Source: Unio delphinus (lineage: Eukaryota; Mollusca; Bivalvia; Unionida; Unionidae). Taken from it: a DNA stretch of 64,000 bases. A program made the position numbers and the translations under genes. The notes under the pieces are model-generated. The model was not told the origin of the DNA, did no database searches, and saw only the letters and a list, made by a program, of their open reading frames with translations. Below are positions 13,065 through 26,907 of this stretch, one piece after another. The DNA lies in contig JAQISU010000193.1 of assembly GCA_029339505.1 (NCBI GenBank), positions 1,767,501-1,831,500 of the forward strand. The letters run 5' to 3'. Each line of letters starts with the position of its first letter. Positions within the stretch are counted from its first letter, which is position 1.

Positions 13065-13424
13065 ACTATATAAAGACATATCCATGAGTCCACGATGCAG
13101 ATGATGCACTAAACGTCTAGCAGTAAGCATATGGTGGTAGATCCTCCAAAACATCACAATAGATGTCGGTAGTTAGAGGAGAGTAGGTATGATTTTTACT
13201 ATTCAAGACATAAGGTGAACATTTAATATGATGCAGTGGCAGACAAGTAGATTCTCTGCTGTCTAAATTTGTGTCTACGTTTGGTGCTAATACAAATGAC
13301 TTATAATTTCAATATTTATGTGACATATCTTTCTGGTGATGTAATGCCATTGTCTAGGTTTATGATGATACACATTCACCCCATGTCAGCTGGTATAGAA
13401 ACATTATAAATTGGAAACGTTCGT

Positions 13425-14215
13425 TATTGCCATTTACTGGGTACACATTTCGTTATTTGCCATTTACTGGGTACACATTTCGTTATTGCCATTTACTGGG
13501 TACACATTTCGTTATTGCCATTTACTGGGTACACATTTCGTTATTGCCATTTACTGGGTACACATTTCGTTATTGTCATTTACTGGGTACACATCTCGTT
13601 ATTTGCCATTTACTGGGTACACATTTCGTTATTGCTATTTACTGGGTACACATTTCGTTATTGCTATTTACTGGGTACACATTTCGTTATTGTCATTTAC
13701 TGGGTACACATTTCGTTATTTGCCATTTACTGGGTACACATTTCGTTATTGTCATTTACTGGGTACACATTTCGTTATTGTCATTTACTGGGTACACATT
13801 TCGTTATTGTCATTTACTGGGTACACATTTCGTTATTGTCATTTACTGGGTACACATTTCGTTATTGTCATTTACTGGGTACACATTTCGTTATTGTCAT
13901 TTACTGGGTACACATTACGTTATTGCTATTTAATGGATACACATTATGTTATTGCAGTTTACCGGGTACACATTACGTTATTGCCATTTACCGAATACAC
14001 ATCTCGTTATTTGCCATTTACTGGGTACACATTTCGTTATTGTCATTTACTGGGTACATATTTCGTTATTTGTCATTTACTGGGTACACATTTCGTTATT
14101 GTCATTTACTGGGTACACATTTCGTTATTTGCCATTTACTGGGTACATATTTCGTTATTGCTATTAACCGGGTACACATTATGCTATTGCAATTTACCCT
14201 GTACAATTTTTGTTA
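13425..14215. repeat. 29/30-bp minisatellite, about 27 copies
   Basis: Units contain TTTACTGGGTACACATTTCG followed by TTATTG(C/T)CA. Most are 29 bp and some are 30 bp, with an extra T in TTATTTG. Copies are nearly identical in the centre and diverge toward the right end (13920-14215). Because 29 is not a multiple of 3, all three plus frames stay open and give the same shifted peptides (FTGYTFRY, LLGTHFVI, IYWVHISL). The long frames here are therefore a by-product and not genes. Confidence 0.95.
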
Positions 14216-14219
14216 ACTT

Positions 14220-15180
14220 ATATTTATTAATTTCTGAATGTGGCAAAATGCTATCGCAGCTTGTTCCTCTAAACAGCTAATTTTCTAGAATTGTATATTT
14301 TTCTAGTTTGATTAAAATGTTTTAATTACAGTCATACATTTGCCCTCAATACACGTGTTTTCAAGTTCAAAGATGAACAATTATTTATATGTACAGTACA
14401 ATCATTATTTCTGTTTCCTTTTTCAAGGTATATTGGCAATAATTTTAGTTATTTGGTCCGGTTTAATGGTGTAGGCATTCGAATGCTAAGCATATAAGTT
14501 TACGTGAAGATGTTAGTTTTATATGTGGATTGCATAGCAATGAGTTTGACATTTTAAACTGAATTACAGAGAATGGAAAGTGTATTGATAATGTTCCACT
14601 CGTGACATTATAGACCCACTGCTACTGAGGTGCATGTAACTTTACTGTGTAATATCAATGGATTACCCGAAGGATCGGAACTAAATTACATTGTACTGTT
14701 GGATGGATAGACCCATGGAGATAATATCTTCTGCAAATCTTTAATGAGTATAGTTTAGTAGTTTCACACCCTTTGACAACACTTTGGACGCACGAAACTA
14801 TCCAGTGACGCAAGTAGTCAGGCAAGGTTGTCTTGAAAAACCGAATTTGTGTATAGAAAAATAATGCATCTGATGAATCCATATAAATCAAGAGATTTTT
14901 TTGTCTCTGGACCTTTTCTCCGTCGATTCGAAATTGTTTTTTGTTTTAAATTTGCAGTCAGGTTCAGATAATATATCCATTCTAAAATTAAATCATATTA
15001 AAAACTAAAGAGTATCCAAAGGATTGGGTGATCGGCTTTGGCATGAGTGATTTTCGGAAGTATAAGGAAATATTTTGGCATGTCTTATATAGAGTGACCG
15101 TATCATGCTAAAAATATTTATTTGTTAATTGATTTAAAAATATTCGAAATTGACTAAATATAAATTGAATGTTCAAAAGC
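14220..15180. other. no recognisable gene
   Basis: AT-rich, with no family, exon or repeat that I can support. Confidence 0.4.
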
Positions 15181-15184
15181 TTTA

Positions 15185-15186
<2 letters not shown>

Positions 15187-15281
<95 letters not shown>
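15187..15281. repeat. (AT)n microsatellite
   Basis: An uninterrupted AT run of about 47 units. Confidence 0.95.
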
Positions 15282-15282
<1 letters not shown>

Positions 15283-15289
15283 TCTGTCT

Positions 15290-17400
15290 GGAAAACTAAG
15301 GTACGTCATACGAAACAAATAACAATGATTCATAATATTAAGTGAAACTATTTGTGAACTACATACTAGTAGTTCGCTTTTTTTGGTTGCAAAAGTGATA
15401 ATCTTGACATCAGAAACACTCCATTCATGTTATATCTAAAAAGGGTAGGTTCCCTTGTAAACATAATACATTTACAAGCGATAATCTAGAATATGGTATG
15501 TTGGCAATTTATTTAAAGAATTTTATTTCCAGAATTTTGTACCAACATGTGTTCCAATCACTAACATTTTCAACCATGACAACTTGCTTATCAGCTTAAC
15601 GTTTGTGTGAATAAATATTATTTACTGATGCATCGCCATGGGTAGTCAAATTTACGACTATCAAGACATGTATGGCCATCTACGGATACAAGGGAAGGTT
15701 CCAAAACACTTGAGTTCAAACGTTTGATCATGTCTTCCAGCAAGAATTGTACGAAGTATGTGATCCTTAAGCAGATCGTGTCCTCTAATTTAAAGGTGAA
15801 AGTTGCATCTACGCAGTTCTTTTTCCCATATTATTGTATGTTATATCCCTTACATCGGAAGATATATTCAGTTAATAGTACTAAGAAAAACAAACCAATC
15901 TATTAACATTTAAAGTTATTTTGGATTTCGTTGACTCAAACACGGGAATGAATATATAACGGCAGTATAAATCGTCGTGCACATAAATCCTCATATACAG
16001 ATAGAGATCTATACAGTGAGAGAAGATAAGAAATTTAAACCAGTAATTAATGACATGCAGCTATCTTGTTAAGTAAAGTATTATTTAACATCGGCCCAGC
16101 TCTCCAAGTACAGACATACTGCTAGTAACAAGTGTCACATCTAGCCACTATTACAATTTTGTAGCTACTTGATCTATAGTTTAGGCTTCAAAAATGCCCA
16201 AATTTTGTAGCCAGAAGTCAAAAATGGAGATGAAAAGAATAATTTAATCTCACATTATACTTCACTAACTATACACATCTTCCCCATCAAGTTGTAATTA
16301 ATGATGACCAAAAGTACCAACATATCTATCATTTAACTAACCAGGCATGCACACCTTTCCTTTCCTTTTCTAAAGGTATCACGATAACGAAATATAGAGG
16401 TTAAATATACAAGTCATTCAATCTGTACTTTTTTTAAAAAATAATTGTGTATGGCCATATTTGGTTAAAATTTTATTAATTAATTATTCACTTGAATTAA
16501 AGTATTCAATATATTATCTTTGTAGTAACAGGAGGTCATGTGGACCTTGCTTATGCTCTGGGAAGATCACCTATGAATGCATTTTATTAAATAGCCAATA
16601 TTACTGGTTGACATAACATATGAAAGTTTAAAACCCTTATTCGTAGTACTATTTTCAAATCATTTGATGAGAGTTAAGATTCTCATGATAAATATGTGTT
16701 ACCATATTCATGGAATATCCTTTCAGCATTTTCATGCGACACGATTGTTAACATTTTCATGGTATACCAGTGCTATCATATGAATCAGATCACAAATAAT
16801 ATTTCCCAGTCTATTTCTAGAAATTTGTTTTCCTGCCTCTTTTTCGATGTTGATACATGAGTTAGATTGAAGCGTTCTAGGTATGGATCGAAGGGTATTT
16901 GTCTATGCTTTACAAATATGCGCTTATAGTGCAGTAATTTGTGTGTGTTTCGGAAACTGTGAACAATGAGTAATAATGCCTTGGTTATCATCCGGAAGTG
17001 AAACATGTGTTCCATTGCACGCTACTATGTTTATAGTTCAGTCTCTCAAAGACATGCCAGTGAACCTATGACAAGTTATTCACTCTGATGACATCTTTGA
17101 AGGTATGGTAGATTAACATGATTTGTATTGATTATCACACGTTGGGAAGTTCAGTACTGAGAAACAATTGTAGATAATAATAGTAAATGTTATTGTGATC
17201 TGAGTCAATATTCATGGTATGGCCGATGTTAAAGACAGAACTTTACCTCGAATCAGCAATTTCCTATATTTTGGTTTAAGAACAGTTTGTGTTTGAAAAC
17301 AATGTTGGCCAATTTATATGCAAATTTGAACAAGATTAGGTACGCTTGACAAGTGTAATTGTAACTGACATGAATTACACCAAATGATAGATAAGAGCAT
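15290..17400. other. no recognisable gene
   Basis: Only short frames (60-76 codons) without motif content. I see nothing else in this stretch. Confidence 0.4.
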
Positions 17401-17726
17401 GTGAGAACATTTGAAATTCGTGCCGAAACCAATCTACACTGAACACAGATATATAGATATATACAAAGAGACTGACTGTGGCATTCCTAACATGCACCCC
17501 TTTAAGACGTTTTGGGTCCAAGGTACACATTTAAAGGGTATCCTCAAGTGGTTGGCGAACCTCTTACTCTTTCTAGGACCCAATTACCCAGTGGATTTCT
17601 GTCAATGATCATCATACTTATTTCGATATCATTACCATCGTCACCGGAAGTTTCGATTACGGATACTACTGTGAAACTTGGGATAACGGAGTTTTCAATC
17701 GAACGAAAGACATTCACTATGTAGAG

Positions 17727-20665
17727 ATGTCCGGTCGACGGCATAGTGTACCATGGTGGACAGAAGAAATTAAACGCATTAGACAGGACAAAATCAGAGC
17801 TTTAAATAAATTTAAAAGATCAAATATTACTACTCACTTCCAAGAGTACAAAAATTTTGATAACAAGCTCAAATATCTAATAAAGCAGTCTAAAGAAAAA
17901 AACTTGGCAAAAATACTGCAACACTATTAATTTTAGAACTAACTCTAAACAAGTGTGGGATAAAATCAGGGCCATAAAGGGAAAGAACATAAATGGCACC
18001 CCGAAAATCAATAATACCTGCAATCAGAAAGAACAAGCTGAATCATTAGCAAAACATTTTAAAAATATGAGCAGCAATACTAACCACACTACTGAATTCC
18101 AAAACCATAAAATTAAAACTGAAATTAAATTCTGCCATCTATTTCAGGACCAGGGACCCATAAATAAATCGCTCAACAAAGATGTTACCATATATGAATA
18201 GTCCCAGGCGCTCAAATCCAAACATGAAACTTCACCTGGGGAAGATCAAATAGGTTACATAATATATAAAAACCTACCTAGCAATATGGTTATGATAATA
18301 ATAAACATGCTAAACATAATTTGGCAAACAGGGGAGCTACCCAAAAAATGGAAAATAGCGATAGTTATCCCCATTTTGAAACCTAACAAAGATAGGAATA
18401 ACATTAACTCATATAGACCAATTTCACTTACCAACAATATCTGCAAAATCATGGAAACAATTATCACTAACAGACTCAAACACCACCTGGAGAGCAATAA
18501 CTTGATATCTCCAAACCATTGTGGTTTTAGAAATAAAAGATCTACTACGAATCATTTAATTAAATTGGAGTCCGCCATTAAATTAGCATTTAATAATAAA
18601 CGGAGGACTAATAGAAACTTAATTGCGGTTTTTCTAGATCTTGAAAAAGCGTTTGATCTGGTGTGGACCAAAGGATTAATAGCCAAATTAAATCATTATG
18701 GCATTACTGGTCGCATATTTAATTTTCTACAAAACTTTTTAACAGACCGCAAAATTATAACTAGGGTAGGGGCTACTTATTCTGAAGAACACTCCCTTGA
18801 AAATGGGACTCCCCAAGGCAGTGTCCTCAGCCCCAACCTCTTCAACTTTATGATTAATGATCTTGACTCTAATCTCGCCTCACCCTCAATAGGATTATCA
18901 CAATTTGCAGATGATAGTGGACTATGGAGAGCAGGAAACCTCTCCAACCACACTCATATTGCTGAAATGAAAACAAGTCTAAATAACATTGGTAAATGGG
19001 CTGACAAATGGGAATTTAAACTGTCGCACCAAAAAACGGTAGCTGTACTGTTCTCACCTTAGAGAAAATACATATTATACCCCAACCTCCAAATTCAAAA
19101 TAAACAAATTAAATTCGTTGAAATAGCCAAATTTCTGGGTATGTACTACGATGAACACCTAACGTGGGTATCTCATATTGATGACCTAGTTAAAAGGTGT
19201 AATCTTGACTTAAACTTACTTAAAAGCCTCAAAGGAACCCAGCGGGGTGCTAACCAAGAAACAATAATGACTCTATATAGGGCCTTAATTAGATCTAAAT
19301 TCGACCATGGATGCAAAATTTACAACACGGCCTCCATAACCCAACTTAATAGGTTAGATAAAATACAGAGGAAAGCCCTTCTCATAGCAACTGGGGCATT
19401 ACCATATACATCTACAGCAGAGTTGCAGGTCTTAACAGGAGAACCGCCATTACAGCTTCGAAGGCAGGAACTCATGCTGAGATACGCAACTCGACTGTCC
19501 ACCCACAATAAAACACACCCTACTCTAGTAGCTATCAACAAATGCAAAATTCCTTTTAGGAAAACTCGTAAAAATAAGTCATCCTTTTGGCAAAATAGTA
19601 CATGGATCAAATCTACAACTCCAGTAGATATATTCCAAGTGGAAACTAACCAAATATTTGATAAAGAACCTTGGAATAATACATCAATTAAAGTAATCAT
19701 CTCCCTTATAGACAAAGGTAAAAAAGAAAATCAACAACATTATTTAAAAACATCTGCAATGGAACTAATCAACAACCAATATAAAAACTATACTCATATA
19801 TTCACGGATGGTTCCAAAATTAATAACCCCTTTTAAAACAGCTGCGGCTTGGGTCATTCCAGCACTTAATATCAAAATGGGCAGCCGCCTACAGGATCAC
19901 TGCTCCATTTACACAGCTGAATTCTGGGCCATCCTGGAATCTTTAAAATGGATACTAGAAAATAAACCAGATAAGACCTTGATTATTAGTGATTCACTAA
20001 GTGTCCTAAAATCAATACAATGCAATAATACTAAATCAAGAGAAAACTTTCTTAATCAAATTAACCAAATAATTAAAATACTCGATACTCAAAACATAAC
20101 AGTAGAGTTTCTATGGATACCATCTCACATCGACATAAAAAGCAATGAATTAGCTGACCAATTAGCCAAGAGTAAACTCACTGAACCTAATTACATGCCA
20201 CTAAAGTATAGTCCAACAGAAATTAGCAATTTAATCTATTCACTGATAAATCAAAAGTGGCAAAAGGATTGGAACCATAATAAACAAGGGAGATTTTTAC
20301 ATAGTATTGTCAAAGAAGTCAATATAAATATCCTGATACCCAGATGCAGCAGTTATGAACAATCTAAAATAAATAGGATAATTCTTGGAAAAACAAAATT
20401 AGCTAACAGTTCTGGAAAATATATAGAACCTTTTCCGCACAACATCAACTGCTTCCACTGTAACGTACCCGAAGATCTGTACCATATATTCAATATCTGT
20501 AACAATACGCAAAAAGAAAGAGACCTATTTATAACTAAACAATTAGAACTTGCCGCACCAAGTACATATCCAGAAATAATTCAATTATGCAACAAAAACC
20601 CTCAAAGAACATACTATAATATAATTGAATTTCTTAGAACTACAGGACTAATGGATATAATATAA
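17727..20665 (+). mobile_element. I/Nimb-like LINE: RT plus RNase H, decayed
   Basis: A nearly full ORF2 C-terminal two-thirds. 17727-17930 encodes the linker after the endonuclease (VPWWTEEIKRIRQDK), and 17953-18201 continues it. 18286-19062 is the RT, with WKIAIVIPILKPNK, SYRPISLTN, LDLEKAFD, NGTPQGSVLSP and the FADD catalytic box (LSQFADDSGLW). 19141-19836 is the thumb and connection. 19808-20665 is RNase H, with TAEFWAILESL, ISDSLSVLKS and WIPSHIDIKSNELADQLAKS, then a CFHC..PEDLYHIFNIC zinc-binding tail. RNase H after RT points to the I group, Nimb-like. Breaks: stops near 17928, 18199-18201 and 19060-19062, and a frame change near 19810-19835. The endonuclease is mostly lost. Confidence 0.9.
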
Positions 20666-21130
20666 GTATAACACCATATAATTCATAAATGAAATGAATG
20701 TTTTACTGGTAACTAAATATGCATATAAAAAATATTGTTCTAAGGGGAGGGAAGAGTACGGGGCCAAAAGGGATTCGTTACCCGAAAGGGATCCCACCTA
20801 CACTACGCTGGGTATAACGTTCCCATGGCGGCTCCAGAGCAACCTAACTTAATGGAATGGTAAAATAACATGGAACAATAAAATAAACCTAAAATAAAAG
20901 AAATACATAAAGGTATCAACATCAAAAGTTATATTAACTACCAGTTATACAATCAATAAGGCAAGCGTCTTACCTCTTTTCTTCTCTTATGCTTCTAAAT
21001 TCTTCCTTCTATATAACCCCATTGACAACATCTCATAACTGAGTTCAATATTACGAAGGTATTATAGGCCCCTAAAAACCGCGATTTCGCTGTGGTTAAA
21101 GTATAACCACTAACACGCGCCCCTAACTAT
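20666..21130 (+). other. probable LINE 3' untranslated region and flank
   Basis: Non-coding sequence following the RNase H-bearing ORF. It contains a GGGGAGGGAAGAG purine-rich stretch and CGAAAGGGATCCCACC. I cannot locate the 3' end of the element. Confidence 0.35.
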
Positions 21131-21139
21131 GGTCCCAAC

Positions 21140-21375
21140 TAGAGTGTATGAGGTAGTCTCAAAACCAAGACTATCAGGTCCAGCGACACAATGTTGCAAC
21201 TTAAAACCTCATCATATATGCATAGGTTATGACCCCAAATTAGATCTTATTAGGTAGTCTCAAACCCAAGACTATCAGGCCCAGCAACACAAGGTTGCAA
21301 CCAAAAATATGCTAATTTAGAAAATGACCTCAAATTCATACACTATAAAGATAGTTAACCCCAAAACTATCAGGC
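21140..21375. repeat. three diverged direct repeats, about 100-bp spacing
   Basis: The phrase (A)GGTAGTCTCAAA.CCAAGACTATCAGG(T/C)CCAGC(G/A)ACACAA.GTTGCAAC occurs near 21150 and 21250, with a third, weaker copy (AACCCCAAAACTATCAGGCC) near 21356. It may belong to the 3' region of a retroelement. Identity unknown. Confidence 0.65.
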
Positions 21376-21379
21376 CTTG

Positions 21380-23429
21380 CAGTAACTTAATAACATCATG
21401 CATTAACTAACAATGCAAATAGTTGTCATATGAGATTATATATTCTACACAAAACAGCACAAAGAATTCCGAATTGATAGGGAAAAATACGGAATCAAAT
21501 TGACGAGGGAGCAAGGATGTTTAGATTGAGAATCCAAAACAAGACACCCAAGATGTATACAAGGAATCATCGGGTGAGTACAGGGTCAAACAAGACACTC
21601 AAGAAGTATACAGGGACCAAACACAGAAGCAGAGGGATAATCAGTCACTAACAAGTGATCATGGGATTCTCAAAAAAAGTCCTTTTTAGGGCTATTGTCT
21701 TTCATTGCCTTAATAGGATCTTTCACTTGGCTACGGAGACCCTCCTTGACAAGCTCTATCCAAAAAGTCTAACTTGATCATTTTCGGACCCACCGCTCAA
21801 AATTAACAATCTAATCCTCTCTGACATTGGCTACCTTTCAAATGACGTTTAGTCATATCAGCAAAAGAAGTTGTTAGGGACATATAATATGTACACTTTT
21901 GTACTAGAAGATTGGCATAGATAGGAACGTAATTTAATTCTTCAACTCTACAATTTGATGAATTGCATCGGTGACTTACACAATTTTGGCATAGGGAAAT
22001 TCACTAGAAAAACTGGATTGAATTGGAATAAGCGTACGTACTTTCGATTGGTTGATAGGTTGAGTGCGTGATGGGTCTATTCCCACTCAGCAAAGTCTAA
22101 CATTCATATCATTAGCCCCTTTTTAGGGGTATGATATGACGACCAAATTAAATAGCGCACTCTGTGCACATAAACGCCAGGAAGATGTGGCACCATTCCA
22201 TCTTCCTGGATAAATTAAATCACTGCCATGTAAATAAATGGCAGTGCAAAATAGTGAACATATGACCCTAGTGGCCAGTTTCACTTTAAATCCAACTATT
22301 TATTCATTGTGCTGTTAGAAAACCACCAAACGGTCAGTCGTCAGTTGGAGAAGATGCATTACCTTGTGTGCCAGAAACAATTGCGACTTCTAGAAAGCAA
22401 AGCATTGTTCTACAAAGACGCCGATATCGCCCGATATTTAACGCAAAACCTCCTAGAAATACACTTCATCAGGACCACAAAATGTAGAGCTTAAATGATG
22501 AATCTATTCACGTTGACACAAGCGAAAGAAGAGTTCCAATTCACTGATAAACATAAGCGCGATGCTTGTGATCACACTGATGCAGCAACTTGCTAATACT
22601 ACTACTATTACTATCACCATTAACACTATTCAAACTGACGCCGTGCATGTACCACTCGATGAATGAAAAAACCGATAATGTTTATTCTCATTGTTTTTGT
22701 TTTCTTTCGTAGTCAACGCAATGTCGTGTGTTTGCTACCTTACCGATGTCACCCATTACCTTTGCGAACAAACCCAGCATGTCGCCGTCACTTCTACAAA
22801 ATGCAAACGTCAAAGAAGAATACACTTTGCCTGGATTGCGTCTTTGGACAATGACATCATCGACCTTATGAGAGAAAATGCCGTATCGACTATATTCAGT
22901 AATTTCAGCTATCAAAGAGCCGATTTCATAGTATGTGGGGAATATTGCATGTATTTTCTTTATTAAGACAGTCTTGGATGTCCCTTAGAATATTTAATGC
23001 ATTGTAATGATAGAGAGTATGATTAAAACGTTGTAAAGTAGAAGTACGGTTTTGTAAACATTATGGTTAATTTGCTTCGAAAGGTAATGTGCATTGGTGA
23101 CTAAATGACAATGATCAGTTGATTTCGGACTATAAGGATAAGGAAAGTGCAGTTAGTATATAAAATTAGCAAATAGTTTGATAATCGAAAGGGCCGAGAG
23201 GAAATAGTAGAAACGACAACGGACCTTGTTCACGGCATTTGCCAAACTCTGTCATTATATTGTGTATCTTTATGTTTTTAACACTACCCTAAAACTATTA
23301 CCGTCTTTTATTTCAACCACATATATTATTACGTCCACTTATCCCATTCCTATTCTCAGTTAATATAGCATTTTCCCTAGGATGTTTCTATACCTACCTA
23401 GGGTAGCACGTTTTGAAGACAACTCGAAC

Positions 23430-23430
<1 letters not shown>
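21380..23430. other. no firmly recognisable gene
   Basis: A frame at 22691-22966 follows a pyrimidine-rich CTTTCGTAG acceptor-like site and encodes several cysteines. It has no recognised family or matching donor, so I do not call it an exon. The rest shows nothing I can name. Confidence 0.35.

Positions 23431-23432
<2 letters not shown>

Positions 23433-23494
<62 letters not shown>
23433..23494. repeat. (GA)n microsatellite
   Basis: About 30 GA units, uninterrupted. Confidence 0.95.
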
Positions 23495-23497
<3 letters not shown>

Positions 23498-24385
23498 ATG
23501 AATATTCATATTTCACCAATTCCTACATATTGCAAATTCTTCAAAGATCAGGAGGAGTCGAATTTCCCTAGTTGTTTCTGTTCATCGTAAATACGTTTAA
23601 CTTCTCTTAGAGAAAATTACAAGGTCGCATATATGCATAAATCATACAATCTCTTTGAGTTTGTTTATAAATCAACAATTGTTCAATTCAGAGGCAAGAA
23701 AGCATCACTATTGACAAGACTTCACCCTTTTGTCCTTTAATAGTCATGTTATATATAATCACTCTGTCTTTATGTTTAGACGCATAATCTATATATTTTT
23801 CTATACATTTTAATATCTTCAAGAATAATTGTTGAAAAAAAGAATAAATCTCATATTGCAAAAGAATTACCAACGTGACCTTTTCACTATTTTTTTGCAA
23901 TGCTGCTTTTATTATGAAATTTGTTTATTCTGGCACCTTTTAAAATATGCAAATAAAATTGTGGATACCGTATGTTGAATACTTAAGGGGCTGCACAAAA
24001 AGAAACAGTCGACTATTTTATGTATATTTTTATGTACTTATTGGTTCTTCAGACGTGATAACTACAAACGTTGTCCCTATCCTTACACGTCATTTTATGA
24101 TTGTTAGGGTAGTGTAGTTTAGTTTTTCTGCGCTGGCGTATCTGATGAGTCTGCCTGCAAGAAATTAATAATAATACGAATCATAATAGCAATAACAAAA
24201 TGTAAGGCAAGCAATAATGAGGTGAAACATTTTCTAATATGCCATTCATTATATATTATTAAACTTGTATTACTATTATTATTTGCACCAAAACGACATT
24301 TTTCTGCGAACACTAATTCTGCTCATGCGACATCAGAAAGCAACTACAACATTTTCTTCTATTTTGGATAGAAACAAACACACGG

Positions 24386-24414
24386 ATAATAATAATAATA
24401 ATAATAATAATAAT

Positions 24415-24447
<33 letters not shown>

Positions 24448-24452
24448 TATAA
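24386..24452. repeat. (AAT)n microsatellite
   Basis: AAT/ATA units with one TTATAAT interruption near 24412. Poly-Asn frames across it are artefacts. Confidence 0.9.
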
Positions 24453-24982
24453 AAACAGATTATAAGTTGGTATTACAAAACAATAAATATAATGATTAAA
24501 TGAACAATATTTTAAGTAAAATGACAAAATTAGCTAAATACTGCATACAATTAATGAAAACATGTTTTTTAAGTTGTAATTATCCTAACCGAATATACGG
24601 AAGTTCCCATATAATTGCGCACATACAGCTAATCAGCTTTACATGACACAAACCACATTTATGCATAGGTGCATTAAGATGTCAAAGGGAAATGGGTGAA
24701 AACTACGATTTTTTTCCGATAGAGACTTTACATTTTGAATACGTTTTGAGTTGTGCTGTATATAGATACTTCTAGTACTTCTGAAAACTCTCCAATAATT
24801 TTCATACAACCACTTAGAAAAATATATTGTAGGGTATGAACACGTTCTTATGCCTATATGATAGATGATAATCGATAACACTGTTTTGATGCAAATTATC
24901 TTCCATGTTGAATGAAAAATCAATGGAATTAACAATTCGTTTTACATCCAACTTATGACGATCACTGGATATGTACTTACTG

Positions 24983-25168
24983 CTCACCACTGCACATTCA
25001 TCATCGTTGCAAAGACTATCTCCACAGCAGGCATCACAAATGTTCATTTGTCTTTTTCTTCCTGTTATTATTTCATCCGTACTCACTAGGTGATTGATAT
25101 CAATGCCAGTATTGACTCCATGAGCATGCACATTGGCTATAGTAAGTACTTGACATTCCTGAAATTGA
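24983..25168 (-). CDS. candidate host exon, cysteine-rich (Ly6/uPAR-like pattern)
   Basis: On the minus strand, an acceptor-like TTTCAG (about 25169-25174) is followed by an open frame that starts with Glu-Cys and ends at a donor-like GTAAGT (about 24980), with an alternative GTGAGC a few bases earlier. The peptide carries GRKRQMNICDACCGDSLCND, an RKRQ basic stretch followed by the pattern C-x2-CC-x4-C-N-x3-C. The CC....CN spacing resembles the C-terminal signature of Ly6/uPAR-fold or related small secreted cysteine-rich proteins common in molluscs. Another donor-like site after cysteine codons lies near 26045 and could mark a neighbouring exon, but its acceptor is unclear. No complete gene could be assembled. 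The alternative is chance. Confidence 0.4.
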
Positions 25169-25174
25169 CCATTT

Positions 25175-26435
25175 AGAGCATAGAGTGAAGTAATTATTTT
25201 CTTTGACTGTTCAAGTATACGGATAACAAAGAATCAAATTATATAACTCGGTTTTGTACTCCAAAGAAAATCACTCCATGTAGCTTTAACAAAGTTATAA
25301 AAAGTCCTTTTTATACGCATTTTGGTGACCGATGTTAATATTATTCGACCCAGTAAAAAAACTACATAACTATTAGTAAACATTGATCTCACATTGTAGC
25401 GAAAATTCTGAGATTAACAAACAATTATCCTGTACATGTTTTATCCATTTGCCATTAAATAGGGTCACTCTTACACAGCAAGAAGTTCATTTTGGAAGAC
25501 TTAATTTCAAATTCGTAGGAAAGCATTAGGACTGAAATAGAAAATATATGTATATTGTAAATATAATAGTTAAAGTATAGAACTTGTGTTAGCGGTTTAG
25601 ATTTCGAGTTCAGGTGTGCATATAGGTTGCCTGTAAACAGAGTTACATATCAGTACATAATGATGTCATCATGCTTTGTAATGACACATATCATCTATAT
25701 TCCAGGCGCCATGTACTGGGTGTTTCATATATAACCAATATATACTATACTGATCTGGAAAAAAGGGTCCTTTTTGCGGATCCGATATTCAGTTTCAAAA
25801 GCTTTTACACTGTCTAGTTGAATTTGAGCCGAGTACTTTTTTCACTGTTTGTCACGTGTCATCCTTTTCTTGAAATTTAGCTTGAACTCTATAACACAAT
25901 ACTATCACATAATAATTGTTTAGGGATAATAAACACACAATTTAAGTCATCGGATTATCAGTAGAGTTGCATGAAATGATTAAGATTATGCCGAAGATGC
26001 ACATCGCAAGAAATTCGTATCGAATTAAAGAAATGAATTGACTTACGTTCCCACAATTTTGATTCGAACATTGAAGACGTATCATGGTATCATTTGAGTT
26101 TAATGATTAATCAGATAAATTGTCATTCTAATTTCAGAACTTCTAGGCCACTGCCAACCATTTATATTTATGCTTATACCGCTGTATAATATTTCCAACT
26201 CGCCTGAAATGTTTCTCTAAGTATTGGAAAATGCTGCGATATTTGATACCGGTGGACATTTCACGAGTTACCAAACATGAACTATCAAAAGATTTACTGT
26301 TATTTCGGTAATATCTTATTGAATATGTTTTTGAGTTAATCAGACATGACTTGCAAAGAATTATTCTGCGTATCTAGGAATAAAGCCATTACATGCGGAA
26401 TAAGAACCAGCTAAGTTGTTGACTTCAATTGCATT
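25175..26435. other. no recognisable gene
   Basis: Possibly intronic if the exon at 24983-25168 is real. A minus-strand donor-like GTAAGT near 26045 follows a short frame with two cysteines. Nothing else is supported. Confidence 0.35.
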
Positions 26436-26439
26436 TTAC

Positions 26440-26884
26440 ATTTTTACAAATACATTTTTGTTGGATCGAGATTATTTTGAATCTTAGTTGTATTCAAGGA
26501 GATTATGTGAATCTCACTTACAGTGCATAACATTATTTGAAGCACATTTGAATACCTTTGAGATTTTTTGAATCTTAATCGTAGCCCATACGTGAGATTA
26601 TGTGAACCTCTCTTACTGTGCATAACATTAATTAAAATGTATCTGCAGTCCATGAAGGTTCTTGAATCTGTATTTCAAATTGACTTCTTAATTTTGGTTT
26701 ATTTTCAATATGTGAATGTTTGTGTAGAGTGATTTGATCGATCGTATTCTGAAAGCGTGAGAGAATTATTGTATTTATACACCATATATTTTTCTTTATT
26801 AATTCATTTCATAAATTTCCATCTTTCACATATTGCATTTGTGTTATTCATTTAATCCAAATGCCAGTCGGTTTCTATTCTGCA
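26440..26884 (+). mobile_element. second solo/partial gypsy-related LTR
   Basis: Closely similar to 4500-4870: GGAGATTATGTGA(A/C)TCTC, TTACAGTGCATAACATTATTT, ATCTGCAGTC, TACACC.TATAT, then AATTTCCATCTTTCACA and TTCATTTAATCCAAA at the end. It matches the terminal part of the LTR at 46936-48063 more distantly. An internal part of about 100 bp appears duplicated (the GATT.TTTGAATCTTA...GATTATGTGAA.CTC block occurs twice). Confidence 0.65.
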
Positions 26885-26907
26885 ACACATCTGACTTTGT
26901 CATTGAA

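Noticed and set aside
12818..13093. Arg-Glu-rich minus-strand frames
   Set aside because: Pure translation of the (CT)n microsatellite.
13425..14215. Possible CRISPR-like array
   Set aside because: The 29-bp repeats are directly adjacent without unique spacers, and the window is eukaryotic.
13411..14280. Long open frames of up to 289 codons
   Set aside because: They come from the 29-bp minisatellite. All three frames are open with shifted versions of the same peptide, so there is no evidence of coding.
22691..22966. Candidate exon after a CTTTCGTAG acceptor-like site
   Set aside because: Several cysteines, but no recognisable domain, no matching donor and an overlapping frame on the other strand.
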